Source of the DNA: Pontederia crassipes
Taxonomy: Eukaryota > Streptophyta > Magnoliopsida > Commelinales > Pontederiaceae
Assembly: GCA_030549335.1 (NCBI GenBank)
Contig: CM060196.1
Location: 19,240,501-19,304,500 of the forward strand
Direction of reading: 5' to 3'
Length of the DNA: 64,000 nucleotides
Numbering within the stretch: the first letter of the stretch is position 1; every line of letters starts with the position of its first letter. Below the pieces are notes generated by a model. That model was given only the letters and a program-made list of their open reading frames with translations. It was not told the origin of the DNA and ran no database searches. The translations under genes were made by a program, and so were the position numbers. This document shows, one piece after another, positions 11,090 to 23,870 of the stretch.

Positions 11090-13195
11090 GAAATTGATTG
11101 ATTATCTAAATGTACTTTTCAGTATGCTCATTAATGCATGGAAAATTATGCATTAATTTATTTTTTTATTTATATTATATTTGGAATCTTTTGTATTCAA
11201 GAGGTGATAATTATGCATTAATTGATTTATTTTTAGATAATTTCTTTAAGATTTTATTTCTATTTAAGTTTACAAATTATTCATGGCAGAATATGAGAAA
11301 ACGTCTAAATTAAGACAAGAAAAGACCCTAAAATAGCTCATAAGACTATTATAGTCATGACAATTCTTTTCATGACAGTGACAAAAAGATGTTACAATAA
11401 AAAATTTATCTAAACTACTGTCACGGCCATGACAGTTTCTTTCACAACCGTGATAGAAAGATTTTTCAGCAAAAAAATTCCTAAGTCCTTTTTACCAATA
11501 TTATCAAAACCGGACCGGACCGGTCGATTCAACCGCGAACCGGCAGGAAATCCGATTTGGTTTGATGCCAAAACCATTTTTGACATTGAACCAAGAAAAA
11601 CCGGTTGAACCGGGGGGGTTGAACCGGTTCAAGTTGAATTTTGGAAAATAATATTAAAAAAATGGTGAAAATAGGAAAGTTAAAAAAGGAAAAAGGAAAG
11701 AAATATAAGAAAGGTAAAAAAAAGAAGGAATATGACATGAATAAAATAAATTAGAAATTAAAATAAAAAAGGTAAGTATTTAAAATTGAATAACATTAAA
11801 ATGAAAATCATTAAAGAGCATAAATAAAGGCGATAAAAAGAAAAGTGTTAAAGAAATAAAAGTAATTTAAGATGAAATTTATAAATATAGCATCTATCAT
11901 CAATAAATAGTAGATATTAAATTAATAATAATCTATTTATATTTATATGTTAATCATTATTAAACTTTTAATAAATAAAAAATATTTTATATTAATTTTT
12001 AATATTATTAATAAGCTATTAATACAATATTCATATACTATATCATGTAATTTATATTATATCTTTATAATTATTATAAATAATATTATTTTAATAAATT
12101 TGGTTCAATCCGGTCGAATTTAATCGGACCGATCCAATCGTGACCCGGTAAGAAATCCGGTCCGGTATGAAAACATTGCTTTTTACAACATGATAGCCTT
12201 CTGTCACAGTCGTGACGGCGGACGGTTGGGCGATTTGGAAGCAAATTTTATCCACTTTTTGAATAAAATTTTGATTTTTTTTCTTTGGAGGACAAGAAAA
12301 CTTATAAAAAGAGATAGAAAAGGACCTGAAAAAGCATCCTGAAGCATTATTCTGAAGCCTAGAAAGAGGAGAAGTGCAAGGATAACAACGAAGCTCTATC
12401 GAAAACTTGAGAGGGGACACGTTTAGCTTACGCTAGAGTTTTTATTTTCTTTTTCCTATATTTTTATTCCAGATTTGATGTTGATTTTAGCAGATTTATT
12501 CCTTGATTAGGGTCATCCTACTTGAACCCTATTTATATATTTTATTCTTCTTGATATTAGTTTAGATTGATTCTTTAATAGCATTGTAATTTCATGTTTA
12601 ATGCTTCCCTTTGATTTCATGATTTATGATTTAATTGCTATTTGAGAAGAAGTAATTATTTTCATAATAGTTTCTAGGATTAATCTTAATTATTGCATGC
12701 CACAATTAGGAAAATCGAAAAAGACTTAATTTGTGCAATTATTAAGATGACTTGAGAAAGCTCCTAATATTAGTTCTGTTTTAATGCATCTTATGATTAA
12801 TTAAGTAAATTAAAAAATGAAAGAACTGATTTATTCTAATTATTCATAAGATAATAGTTAAAGCCTGAAATGGTGATTAACTAATTTTGAGAATTTATTT
12901 TGTTATTGATTCGACTAATTCTAAGTTGAAAAAATTTGTTACATTTTAGTGGTGATAATTAGGTGTCTTAATCATCAAATCATTATTTCTTCGGATAATC
13001 ATATCCTTTATTTTTATTATTTTCTTTATATTCACATCTGAAATCATATATCTTTTTTAATTTCTCAATTAACAATGTTAAAATAAAATTTAAGTTATTA
13101 ACCGTCATCGTGAGAACGATAACTCTACTCATTCATTTTATTACTTAAGCGACTAGTGCACTTGCCATTATTTACTATCAATTTTACACGCATCA
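11090..13195. mobile_element. Probable second long LTR-like segment, interrupted by an hAT-type MITE
   Basis: This stretch resembles the 4386-6388 insertion. It has ATTAATGCATG near its left end, clusters of CACGGCCATGACAG-type motifs (about 11410-11440, 12210-12220), and a right end with CTACTCATTC...CTTAAGCGACTAGTGC (about 13121-13160). Similar ends occur in long LTRs of Tat-type gypsy elements. It is non-coding and contains the MITE at 11496-12178, whose target duplication lies in this sequence. Confidence 0.38.
11496..12178. mobile_element. hAT-type MITE, copy 1 of a CCGGACCGG-rich family
   Basis: The termini are imperfect inverted repeats: the left reads CAATATTATCAAAACCGG and the right, on the minus strand, reads CAATGTTTTCATACCGG. 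An exact 8-bp direct repeat CTTTTTAC flanks it (11488-11495 and 12179-12186), the size typical of hAT elements. GC-rich edges full of GGTTCAACCGG-type motifs enclose an AT-rich core. A reverse-oriented relative with the same core order is at 37152-37888, and a third begins at 63855. No coding region. Confidence 0.75.
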
Positions 13196-13369
13196 CTCGT
13201 ATATCATTAAATATTTATTTTTGGCATAAAATTCTTTTATGTATCCCATCCATAGGCAAGAAGTATGTTGTGCATGTTATTACTATGATTATTAATAATA
13301 TTTCGTGACAGGTCTTTTATTTGATTCTTTTATACTTAATTAGAATTGAGTTCATAATTGTAATATGAT

Positions 13370-13865
13370 TATTTCATTAAATATCTCCTAAATCATCACG
13401 ATTTTTTCATATCTAATCTCAAAAATGAACTTACTTTACAATATTCCTAAATCTTATTTATTTTAATCTTTCTGTTTGATTTTGTTAACTTTTCTATTAA
13501 TTTTACTTTTTTCATTTATAAAAAGATGAAAAATATCCTTCCACGAACTTTTTTCTCTTTTAGTATTAAAAAATAATATAAGATATATAAAATATAAAAA
13601 CTTTCGTTCTAGAAAGGGCATTAATATATAATAATAGATAGGAAAACATTATATTTGTTATTACTTTTTAACATTAAAATAGAAAAGATTTTGTGGAAGA
13701 ACATTTTAATCTTTTCACAAATGAAAAAATAGAAATAATAGAAAACAGACGGAAGGATTAAAGTGAAATATGTGATAAAGTTTAAGTAGTTCATATTTTG
13801 GAATTAGGTGCAAAAAATTATTGATAGCTTAAGGAAGGTGTAAAAAACTAACTCATTTTAATATT
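13370..13865. mobile_element. Short TIR element related to the gene-capturing element
   Basis: Inverted arms at about 13374-13540 and 13680-13865 share the motif order of the 3957-7440 element: TCTAATC, AATCTTATTTATTTTAATC, TTAACTTTTCTA and TTTATAAAAAGATG. It looks like a deletion derivative (MITE) of the same family, with no captured gene. Confidence 0.55.
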
Positions 13866-13869
13866 GAAT

Positions 13870-14500
13870 TGTACACTTATTGTTAACTAATTGTGGTGAA
13901 AATTCACATTTTTATAGTAAATATTAGTCGAGAAGATTATTTATTTATTAATATTTCTTATGAAAATCTTCTTGTCAGTGGCAAGGTGAATCTTTAAAAG
14001 GATTGTAATAAGTTTGTGGGTCATTTATCTTTAGTACTAAATTATTAGTAACATATAATTTTATCATATAATTTTCATGTAATTTTATAATTTTCATACA
14101 ATTTTATCATCATATTAAATAACGCATTATATAACATGGTAATAATCAAAGTCAGATTTTTAGAAGTGTAATTTTTTTTCCCTCGTCCAAAACAAGGCAG
14201 AGAGGCCAAGCATCAACATGTTGTCATGTCAAAGTTTGAGGGAGTACTGCTTTATAGGCTTCAATCAAATTGCCACCAACATCCGAGGCCGCCATGTTCC
14301 GGAAGGCAACAAGTCTGCGTTCTCTCTCTCCTCCAAAATTGCCACTGTTCTGTCAGCTTTACTGACATCAGTTAAATGATTTGGGGGGGAGGGAGGAGAG
14401 AGGAAGTGTAATAGAACTGACCAGAAGGCCAGCTTGATGAGAGGAGCATAAACCAACGGTTTCATTGGAGGGCCCCCTTTGTTTTTGCTTCCCAGTTGGA
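13870..14500. other. Intergenic DNA, no gene seen
   Basis: AT-rich to about 14160, then rising GC content with a G-run and GA-rich tracts near 14385-14410. No credible ORF. It may be distal promoter for the CT-rich stretch that follows. Confidence 0.3.
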
Positions 14501-14519
14501 AACTTTTGGTCATTTTCGA

Positions 14520-14926
14520 TGGTTACTCGTCACCTTTTCCTCATTCTCTCTCCTCCCTCCCCCTACTCAAGTGATTGCATCTTTGTTGCTTGTCCCGTCC
14601 CTCGCCCAGAGAGAAAGAGAGAGTGATCAGTGCAGATGCTGCTGGATTGCTGCTGATCTCCTTTTCCCCATCACTCCTCTTTTGTGTCTCAGCGAATCAA
14701 ATCTCTCTCTCTCCCCCCTCCAGAAGATAAACTTCCCTCAGGATTGGGGACCCCAAAAGGAATATTTGTGTGCAGAATTTACAGCTGCCAAAATGTGCAT
14801 TGCATAACAACCTCAGGAAGAGACCAAGAAAAAAAAAAGGGACAGTAAAAAGAAGTTGGCAACTCCTGTCTCCATTATTTGTCTCTTGTCTTCTTTCCAA
14901 TTATTTGGCAATTAGCATCAGGAAAA
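14520..14926 (+). promoter_or_regulatory. CT-rich leader-like region upstream of a small ORF
   Basis: Repeated CT-rich tracts (about 14530-14565, 14700-14722) and short GA runs (14603-14617) resemble plant 5' untranslated leaders. They lead into the small signal-peptide ORF at 14927. The open frames across this stretch differ in every phase and show no protein signature. Confidence 0.28.
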
Positions 14927-15091
14927 ATGAAGGCTGCAATTCTGTTCATTCTTTTATTTTTCCAAATCCTCCAATCGACTGATTTCATTTTGCACCAATG
15001 TGCAACTTCTGACAATTCTTTTTCCATGCAAAAAACAAACACAATTCAGACATATAATGATGATGATGATGCAGGTGAGATAAACAATTAA
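14927..15091 (+). CDS. Possible small secreted peptide precursor or first exon
   Basis: A 54-codon ORF starts at the ATG at 14927. Residues 1-18 (MKAAILFILLFFQILQST) have the form of an ER signal peptide: one Lys, a long hydrophobic core and small residues near a possible cleavage point. The remainder is Ser/Asn/Thr-rich with one Cys and an acidic TYNDDDDA stretch at 42-49. The sequence GCAG|GTGAG at 15071-15079 is a strong splice-donor match, so this could be exon 1 of a longer peptide precursor with later exons unrecognised. No known peptide hormone motif (PSK, CLE, RGF, CEP) is visible. Upstream is a CT-rich leader-like stretch. Confidence is limited by short length and lack of a homologue. 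Confidence 0.33.
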   Translation: MKAAILFILLFFQILQSTDFILHQCATSDNSFSMQKTNTIQTYNDDDDAGEINN

Positions 15092-15099
15092 AGGATCTG

Positions 15100-18020
15100 A
15101 AATATGAATCTTTAGTGACTAGTTTGCATGGTTCATGTTAAATAATCAAGCTCTTAAAAAAATTAGTTAAACAATTTAAGTTTTCCTTAAGGAAAGTTAG
15201 GTGATTAAATATGTATTTAGCCATTTAGATTAGGGAGTTAATGACAACGACGAAAAAGGGTATACAATTGTTGCATCTGTTCTCCATAATATGGCTCTGA
15301 TATTTAATTTTGGCCAGCACATAATTAATCTAACATGGACTGTCTTAAGAGTAGGTAGGTTATCAAAATGCTGACCTATATGTAGTTTATGGTGTCACAT
15401 TCTTTTGGCACATTAATTAATGAGTAAAATTGAACACACTATGGGAAATCCTATTGTGGTAGATGCCCACAACTGCAAACCAAATATGTGTTCTTGGGTG
15501 ATTTGGCACCAAAGAGTTGTTGAAAGTTTAGATAAGTGTGATTGACAAACACCACCTACTTTGGATACATATGTCTCAAGATTTGATGACTTTATTATTA
15601 ATGTCGGATAATTCGGTTGCCTTAGCAATTAAGATTGGGACAATGACCAGATGTATTCCCTATGGACACAATTGAGACAATGTTAGGAAGAAGATTGTTC
15701 TAATCTTAGACTAATAAGCATGCACATCAGGAGTAATGAAGAAAGCATGGCTGGAATCATGTAGAAGAACTTTGAACTTAATATGAAAGACACAACTCTG
15801 CCACAAAGATCACATTAACAAACAATTAATGGGTCCCAAGACTAAGATATGAAATGAGATTAGGTATGAAAGAACAAGACTTGATCATCACAATGACGTG
15901 TGCGGTCTGAACATCCATGAAATTTTTTTAACAAAAAAAATTGATTATGATGATGATGATGATGATAATGGTAATAATTATATTGGTTTAATATTGATCA
16001 CATGGTGGACTTTACTTGCCCATAACATTGGTGGCTATTGCATGAGACAAAAAGGACACAAAAGTGTTTCCTTGTGTGAGAGCATGTAGAAGCACTATGA
16101 AGGGGTGGTGCATGTTATGGTCCTCACTTTTGCCACACCAAAATCATCCAAAAATGATTCATCATTCATAAACCTCATGGGATGTCATTTTCAAGGGCAT
16201 GGTGGCTATGAAGTTTGTGTCTACAAGTGAAGGTGGAGAATAAAAAAAAACCAAAGGGCCGGGTTTGAATGGTGATACGTCCTATATCATGTAGACGAAT
16301 ACGAAAAAGACAATTATACTTAAAGAAATTAGAGTTTAGGTGAATTCTACCATCTCTAAAGTGTATAGTATTTGTCATATATGTAGTGATAGTGATCATT
16401 TATTTTATCTTTATATGATTCTAACAAATGGCCTTAATCTATTTTTCTTATCCTATCATATATTTTCTTATGATCCAATTAACTATTGCGACTTATATAT
16501 CTCGGAGAACCAAAATATTGATATCAAGCAAAGAAAGAATTCGATTGTTCTTATCCGATTAACAGAAGATTAAAAGTGATGGAAATGTTATTTAATAGAG
16601 CGTGCAAAAGTTATAGCAGTTGAAACCCTTAAGTTTTCTCTATCATTGACACGAATATTTACTATATTATATATGTGTTATCCTTTGATGATGACACAAA
16701 GCACTTTTAATGTTTAGTTGGCTCAAGTCTAAAACGTAGTTATTTTATTCTATATTTTTAATTTCGAATTAGTAAGGCATTAATAACCTCGAATACCGAT
16801 TTGATTTGAGAAAAAAAGTACCAACTCATTTCACAATTAAGAAAGGATTAAATAAAATAAAAGAAAAAAGTCAACTCATCTAAAGACCTTAATGATCATA
16901 TCGTTCTGATTATTTAATGTTATAATATTTGAATATATTAATAATGCATTGTTTGTATATTATATTAAATTTTTCTTTAACTATATAATGCATAAATAAT
17001 TTCTTGATAATAAATAATAGGATGAGAACTTTAAAATAATTATAATTTATTTGAAATATTTTTTTCTATAAAAAATAAATTGAATTTGAATGATCTTTTC
17101 AATTTAATTCTGCATTGGTCCATACTAAAAAAGAATGTGTGCTCACATGCACGAGAAGTCGCTCTAAAACTATAGGAAAAAAAAGAATCTCTCGTTACGT
17201 AACATCATGATTTTATATTTATTGTTACACAATTAGTCGTTCAAAATTGAATTAGTAATGTACTAATTATAGAAAAAAAATTCTTCACCACCATCAATTT
17301 TCCATTCTATAATAGTTAGATTCGACATGAATGATGGATCAAAAAAATTTTCAATTAATAAATCCACCGTCGATCGTGAATTTAACGATGATGGTTGAAA
17401 CTAATGGTACTATCATTTTTAAGTGGTAGCATAAATATTAAATCCTAATAATAATACTGTACAACGCACGTAAAAAAGATAATACGAGTTTTTAATAAAC
17501 AATAAGTAAAAAAAATAATTCAAATATTAGTTTATATCAGATGAGTAAAAAGGAAAATCTCATCAGGGGCAGACCCAAGTTAAAAATGTCTTATATTAAA
17601 CAGTATTTAATAATATTTTTTAAATTCATGTGTACATAGCATGGACATTTTTAAGATTAAATAATAATTCGGGTCTCCTTGATTAAGTTAAAAGATGATT
17701 GCAGTAGGTATAATTTATTTTAATTTTTTTAAAAAATATAGAGTTCCCCTCCCAAATTGTCGTATATGGTTTTTTATAGCAAATTAGAAATAAAAAACCA
17801 TAATTTCTTCATAAAATGTATCCATGGAATTTAATTTTTTTTAAAAATAAAGATAAACGTACTTCACGTTTCCAAATATTTTTCACCTTTTTTTCTCTAA
17901 CTATATGATTAGACTATAAAATTACAGAACATTAAAATTAAAATAAAATTTAAAAGTTTAGAATTATTGGTCCTAATTATTAATTAATTAAGTTAAAACC
18001 TTTGCATTTCTTTTTTCCTA
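15100..18020. other. AT-rich intergenic or intronic DNA, no gene seen
   Basis: No conserved coding region found. It includes a GAT-repeat patch near 15946-15965. If the ORF at 14927 is an exon, part of this stretch could be intron. Confidence 0.35.
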
Positions 18021-18029
18021 CAGGCTTCG

Positions 18030-20640
18030 CACGTTTATGGGGGCAATGTGGGAGGAAAGAGAGAGGGCGTGGTGCACGACATATGTTTGTATGAATGCGC
18101 CTCCGGGGAGATCACAAGGGTGGAGTGGGGGGCCGACGATCCAAAATCCCACCGCCGGGGCTGCCCTTGTTGCGCCGGGAAGAGGCGGCCACGTCCCGTC
18201 GTGGCCAGAACCCGACCCGACGGAGAGCGCAAGGTCCCATCTCTGTCTTGTTCTTATTAGGACACGGACCAGGGCACAAGAGAGAGAGAGCGCGATGGCG
18301 ACACTGTTTCTCTCTCTCTCTCTGTCTCTCTCTCTCTCACACACACATGGATCAATGGAAGGAGAGGGGGGAGGGTGGGGGAGCATCCGCCACCATTAGG
18401 GGGGGCAGCCATGTCCCCCAGATAGACGTGGTCTGTTGCCATGTGCCCTTATTTATGGGCATCCTTCCAAAGCATCAACCTCCTCTTTGTGCCCCCCCAC
18501 CTCCTCTCCCTCCCCTCTCCAAAAAAAAAAAAAAAGAAGAAGAAAGAACTCTTTGTTTTAACCACATCAAACAAAGCCAAAGAAATCCTATCTCCAATCA
18601 TCGATCTATTCATTATCACGTCCTAATCTCACTTCTTTCTTTTAAGACCATTTTCCTGTGATCATTATATGTTTCTCTCTCATCTTTACTTTTGCATCAG
18701 CTGCTCCAGATACTTTTGCTACTTCTAGGAAGCTGTACGTTCCAGATGACACCTCCCTCCCTCTCTGCCTCTCTGTTTCTCTGTAAAGTTTTCTTCCTTC
18801 CTTCACTCCATCAGCAAAAGAATTGCCATTTGGAGGATGCATAGATGGATGAGATCCTGTCTGGAATCCCAGCGGAGCTTGCGTAGTTGTTTCTTTTCTT
18901 CTTTTTTAACTAGTTCTAGTTGGTTTACATTGCTCAGAAATCAGAATCAATGTGATTTCCCTCCGGAAACATTGCAAAGTGATTTTTTTTATTGAGAATA
19001 TTCCAAGACAGCACTGAATCAGTACAATAATTAGTTGTGCAGTGGAGAGAGGAGAGAGAAAGATAGGTGGCAGGTGCTGACGTGCTATTAATTCTACCAG
19101 GTTGTGATGCGAGCAGAGAACATATCTATACGAAGAAAAAATGTAAGAACTATGACAAACCTTGGATTAGTCCAGTTGCTTCCTGCTGCAAATTTAGTCA
19201 GAGATCTTAACTTGAGAGGCGCCATAATCTTCTTTCTTAATCAGTCACCAGTGCACGGCATTACGATTCATAGGACTCTGATAATTTCTGGTAATTGGAG
19301 GTTATTCTTTTCTAGTGTTCTTGCGATAAATTGATTGACTTTGAGTATGAATTGTCTCTATTTGCAGACACAAGTGATGATTCCGTAAGCATGAAAACTA
19401 CTGGGAAAAGAAATATTAAGTGGAATCCAGAAAGCAAACCACCACTGCAGCAACATATGTGGCCCAGCTGCATAATCCTTTTTCCAAAATTATCAGATTG
19501 TTTTCTTACAATTTCTATCGTAATCAGAAAAAGAAAAGGGGTTAAAAAAAAAAGTTTGCTTGTAGCAAATGTGTTTTATGTATTGATGTGGATCCTGGGG
19601 ATAAATGCTAAGCCTGAGATGTACTTAAAGCACTGAACTAAGTTGCAGGCAAACATCAGAGTGCCAAAGAGAGTGACAGGAGAGAGAGAGAGAGAGCTAT
19701 TAATAACATGGTGGCAGTTCTGTCGTAGCAGCTGCCAGTATCTTTGATTGGCAAAACTGAAATAGAGAGGAGAGAGAGAGATATACTGAAGGAGAGAGAG
19801 AGGAGGAAAAAAAAACATGTCAATAATCAGACTACTAGAATCAGAAGGGTTGGCGGCACTTCCTTCGCTGGTATTTTTGCTGTGCATTTTTTTGTCTTCT
19901 TTTTACAGATTTTTCTCATCATGCATGAGAGAGCTTCCTCTATAAATGCTGCCGGTGCCCTTAAATCCATTTTTGGATTTTTCCCACAAGAACGGAAATA
20001 AATGCAACCATCTGCTGCTGCAAGGGAGGAGAGAGAGAGGGGAAAAAAATGAGGAGGAGGCCTGCATCTATCTGACACATAATAATGAGCCTGGGGCATT
20101 CAGAAAGCAATCATCACAAGTGGCATTCTTATTCCCCTTCTTCTGTTAACACCACTCCCTCTTTTCTTTCTCTCTCCTTCCTCGCTCTTTATAAATGCAT
20201 TTGTCTTTTGTGTCTACCCCCACACTCCTCTCTGCCCCTCCTCTCTCTCTCCACGACCTTTTTTTTCCCATCACCAAGAAACCAACACAAATATGGGTTG
20301 TTATTTGGAGGTAAATGAGTCCCGCACACATCTCGCTCTTTCTCTCCCCACTCTCTCTCTCTCTCTCCCTCCTCTTTATCACTCTCCGCTCGTTATCAAT
20401 CTTTCTCTCACTCCCCCACACCATTTCGGTCTATTTGCGTGCATCTGTGTATATCCCATATGTGAATTGCAAGGGGACCTGAAAAAGCCAATACATAGGT
20501 GTTTCCTGAGTTTTTACACACACCTTTCTCTCTCATACATTCTTCGGACCTATCACGATCGATTTAATTCAGAAAACGCACGTCTAAGGAAAACCGGACC
20601 AATAGAAAAAACTATTCAACTCGAAAAAATTAAATAAAAA
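18030..20640 (+). promoter_or_regulatory. Long CT/GA-rich stretch with several TATA-like boxes
   Basis: The segment mixes GC-rich sequence (18035-18260), CT or GA microsatellites (18311-18340, 19680-19696, 20341-20370) and TATA-like motifs followed by CT-rich tracts: TATTTATGG near 18450, CTATAAATG near 19939 and TTATAAATG near 20188. Such arrangements are typical of plant promoters with pyrimidine-rich leaders. Every frame is open over parts of it, but the translations are low complexity (Ser/Leu or Arg/Glu runs), so no CDS is called. A non-coding transcript or a gene truncated by repeats is possible. Confidence 0.3.
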
Positions 20641-21790
20641 AATCGAAAATTAAGAAATTGAATGTGATCTTTTTTAAATTCTATTTGGAATAAATTTTTA
20701 ATAAAATAAAATCAATCAACTTAAATTAGGGCTCATCCGAAAAAAATGTAAGATCTCTAGAGTCCGTTTCAATTTATTAAAGTTTATTTATATAATTAAT
20801 TCATAAATTATTTTTTATTATTGGCATAATAGTTTTATATGGTTTAATATGTTCTTATCCAATATGGAATACTAATTTAATATTTTTATTATTATATTAT
20901 ACATTTATTCGTAAATAAGTATAGTAGTATTAATCTTGATTTATTATATACATTTTAAAAATATTATTTTATTAAAATAGGAGTAAAAAACCATTCAAAA
21001 AGCTGACACGTTATAAAGTGACTTTATTTTTCCAAATAATTAGGATTATTTTATAATTTAAAAAATCGATCCAAAAAATAATGGGTAATTTTATACGCCG
21101 AATAAACAGCCCACCAGACCGCTTCCACCCTAAGTCTTACTTCATAGCATGAAATTATAATTAATAAAAAGCAATAAAAATAAGTTAAACTTTTTTTACT
21201 TGCAATTGCTGTATTGTTAGCAAATAAATATTGTTTCCTTTAAATAAAATATGTAAAATAACATAAGATTGTCAAAAATCAATGTTATTTATACTGCACT
21301 ATTTATTTATATATGTGGTTTTAATAAATGAACAAAAATATTATGTAATATGAAAAATAACATGATGATAGCTTTTAGAATATGCAAATTTAAATTGTAG
21401 TTTTAAAAATATAATAATTATGAAGATATTATATCCAGTTATCCACCAATTTATAGTTTATGATTTATTTTTCAAATAATAATAATAATAGCATATATAT
21501 GAAAATTTAATGCCATTAACTTACATTTATTATTATATATAATGAAATATAACTAATTATATTTATAAGTATTAATTATATTTATTAAACAATTATTCAT
21601 AATAGAATGCGAGAAACTACATTTTAAAAGATATTAAATATCAAAGAAACTAATAAAATATTTTGGAAACGAGAACAACTATATATTTTATTACTTGTTC
21701 AACTAATGAATTGAATTAGTAAAAGAAAGGCATATCCGTTTTGCAAGATATGTTCGTCACATATGACAATTCGATGTGGTGAGTTCATGT
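20641..21790. other. AT-rich intergenic DNA, no gene seen
   Basis: Strongly AT-rich with no recognisable features. Confidence 0.45.
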
Positions 21791-21799
21791 ACATTATTT

Positions 21800-22290
21800 A
21801 GGTCCCTATTTTTTGAGTATGTCACCAGAGCTTCGCCCACGACCAAAACCTTCTTCATCGTCGTGAGATTCTCTCGCTTCACTTCTTGAGCTGCCCATGG
21901 CTTAAATTCTTTGAGGAAAAAGAATGGACTCCTCTATAATTTCGAGCATTTCCAACATCAGCGATTGGGACTTCTCGATGTACTTCTTCACCGAGCCAAT
22001 TTGTTTGACGGAGGTTAGCTTATTCATGACTACCTATTGGGCATTGTCTGGGTAGAACTACTTCTTCAACTACTTCTTGAAGTCTCCCCAAGTGTTGATG
22101 ATGACCTTGACCTTGTGACCTCCTCCTTCATGCGCTGCCACCACAGTGCGCCATCCACTAGATACCGCACCGTCAAATCAATCTGGTGTTTGTCGACCAC
22201 GATCTTGTTGGTTTTGAACCCCTTCTCAAAGACACCATAAGAAGTCGTCAATGGTCGTTGCCTCCCACATGCCATCGTATTTCTTTTATT
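21800..22290 (-). pseudogene. Ty3/gypsy gag remnant
   Basis: On the minus strand broken frames read as a retrotransposon gag (PF03732-like) core: YLVDGALWWQRMKEEV (about 22180-22130), then KLTSVKQIGSVKKYIEK (about 22020-21970) and SLMLEMLEIIEES. Stops and frameshifts separate the pieces. No LTRs, protease or RT accompany it, so it is an isolated fragment. It lies directly left of the TIR element that hosts the copia insertion. Confidence 0.6.
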
Positions 22291-22777
22291 CTGGGCCCTT
22301 GAGCTTCGGGGTGGTGGCCCTCGACCTCAGGCCCCTAGTCGAAGAGGTGACACGGTCGGATGAGCAAGAGGTCAACCTCTAATGCTTTGACCTTTCTTTC
22401 CATGGCTTCTTCCATGGACACAAGTCGAGCCTCCAGTAGAATGCGCACGGCCTTGCCTTCCTCCAAGTTCGTATGGGAATATATATATATATATGGAAAA
22501 AAATGTGTAGTGTTTTTTGTGTGAAGCGTGTATCAAACAACTTTACATATCACACGAAAAATGCTTCATACGCTCATTAGAATTATATATATTAAAATGA
22601 ATGCACTAGGCACCTTCCGCTCAGCACCGTGTGAAGCGACAACTCAGCTGTCCAAATCAAATATGGCGACTTAAATGATCATCTCGTGAATATCGCGAGA
22701 TTTTGACATGTTCTTCACTCACGATCAGTATCTCCTCTCCCCATTTCTCTCCAATTGACGACGAGGGAAGTTGCAGC

Positions 22778-22946
22778 TATTGGAACAAGTCTACCGTGAT
22801 CTACAACAGACATGCATTACTCATGCCACACATTCCTCTAATTTTATTGTTTAGTCTGTTACCTGTTGCATAACTTGTATCATCTATATATATATGTAAT
22901 CATCAGATATAGTAACATCACACAAACAACATTTTGTGCACTTTTA
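22778..22946 (+). repeat. Copia 5' LTR (169 bp)
   Basis: Starts TATTGGAACAAGTCTACC and ends CATTTTGTGCACTTTTA directly before the primer site. Matches the LTR at 29107-29277 apart from a few substitutions and a TA-versus-TG microsatellite difference near 22885. Confidence 0.88.
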
Positions 22947-22959
22947 TGGTATCAGAGCA
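22947..22959 (+). other. Primer binding site, tRNA-Met type
   Basis: TGGTATCAGAGCA directly follows the 5' LTR and is complementary to the 3' end of plant initiator tRNA-Met, the usual primer of copia elements. Confidence 0.88.
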
Positions 22960-22969
22960 CCGATCACTA

Positions 22970-23870
22970 TGATGTCATCCTCTTCTTCTTCGGTCACACA
23001 GACTGAAAACAATACTACTGCTCTTCCCCTGCCCACCTTCTCCCAAGCTCAACACTTCATTTCTCTCAAATTAACATCCACCAATTACCTGCTGTGGAAA
23101 ACTCATATTAGACCACTAATCAAATGTTTCGAGTTAGAAGCCTTCTTGGATGGAAGCAATGCCCCCGCAAACAACAACAAGGACAACTTAACCTCCAACT
23201 ACAGTGGCAGCGACGGGACCAAATGCTCCTTACATGACTTCTTGCATCTCTTTCTGAAGAAGTCATGCCATTGGTTTTGGGCCTCGATACCTCCGAAGAT
23301 GTTTGGCAAGCCCTCAAACAAGCCTACGGAACTCCAACAGAGACACGTCTTCTTCAACTAAAGATGCAATTGCAGAACCTCAAGCAAGGCGATATGTCAC
23401 TTTCTAACTTTCTTCGCTAGGCAAAATACATAGCTGATGAAATTAGCGCAGGCGGACAACCGCTCTCAACTTCCAGCTTCAACGCCATTATTTTTAATAA
23501 TCTTCATCCAGATTATGCACCCATAGTAGCATCTCTTTCTTCACAGGACAGACATGTACCATTTCGTGAGTTGCACAGCATTCTGACAAGCCATGAGATA
23601 CGTGTTACAAACTACAGAGTCTCTAAAGCCTTCACGCCAAGTGCAAATTATGTAAAAAATGCTCCCTTCAACTATCCACCAAAAAATACTACCTCAACAC
23701 CTTCCACCAGAGGCAGGCACAATTCTCGAGGACGTGGTGTGGTCGAAACTCCAACAACCGCAGAGATTTGTGTCTAGTCTGTGGCATTCCTGGACATTCA
23801 CCCTATAATTGCTACTATAGGCATCCATCTGCTTAGCAACCACAGGCTTACTCTGCAACTTCCAAGCTGC
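22970..23870 (+). pseudogene. Copia gag (broken)
   Basis: The first ~60 codons after ATG 22970 read as the gag N-terminus (ISLKLTSTNYLLWKTHIRPL). A frameshift in the poly-Asn/Gln region moves the frame. The gag core follows (VWQALKQAYGTPTETRLL, then LQNLKQGDMSLSNFLR), then an in-frame stop near 23419 (FLR-stop-AKY). A zinc knuckle CLVCGIPGHSPYNC (CCHC) is encoded at 23771-23812. The UBN2-type gag and knuckle order is normal for copia, but the frame is interrupted several times. Confidence 0.75.

Noticed and set aside
18095-18661. 188-codon plus-strand open frame
   Set aside because: Spans a GC-rich patch then CT and A runs. All frames are open in parts, and the product is low complexity (Arg-rich, then Ser/Leu and Lys/Glu runs) with no domain.
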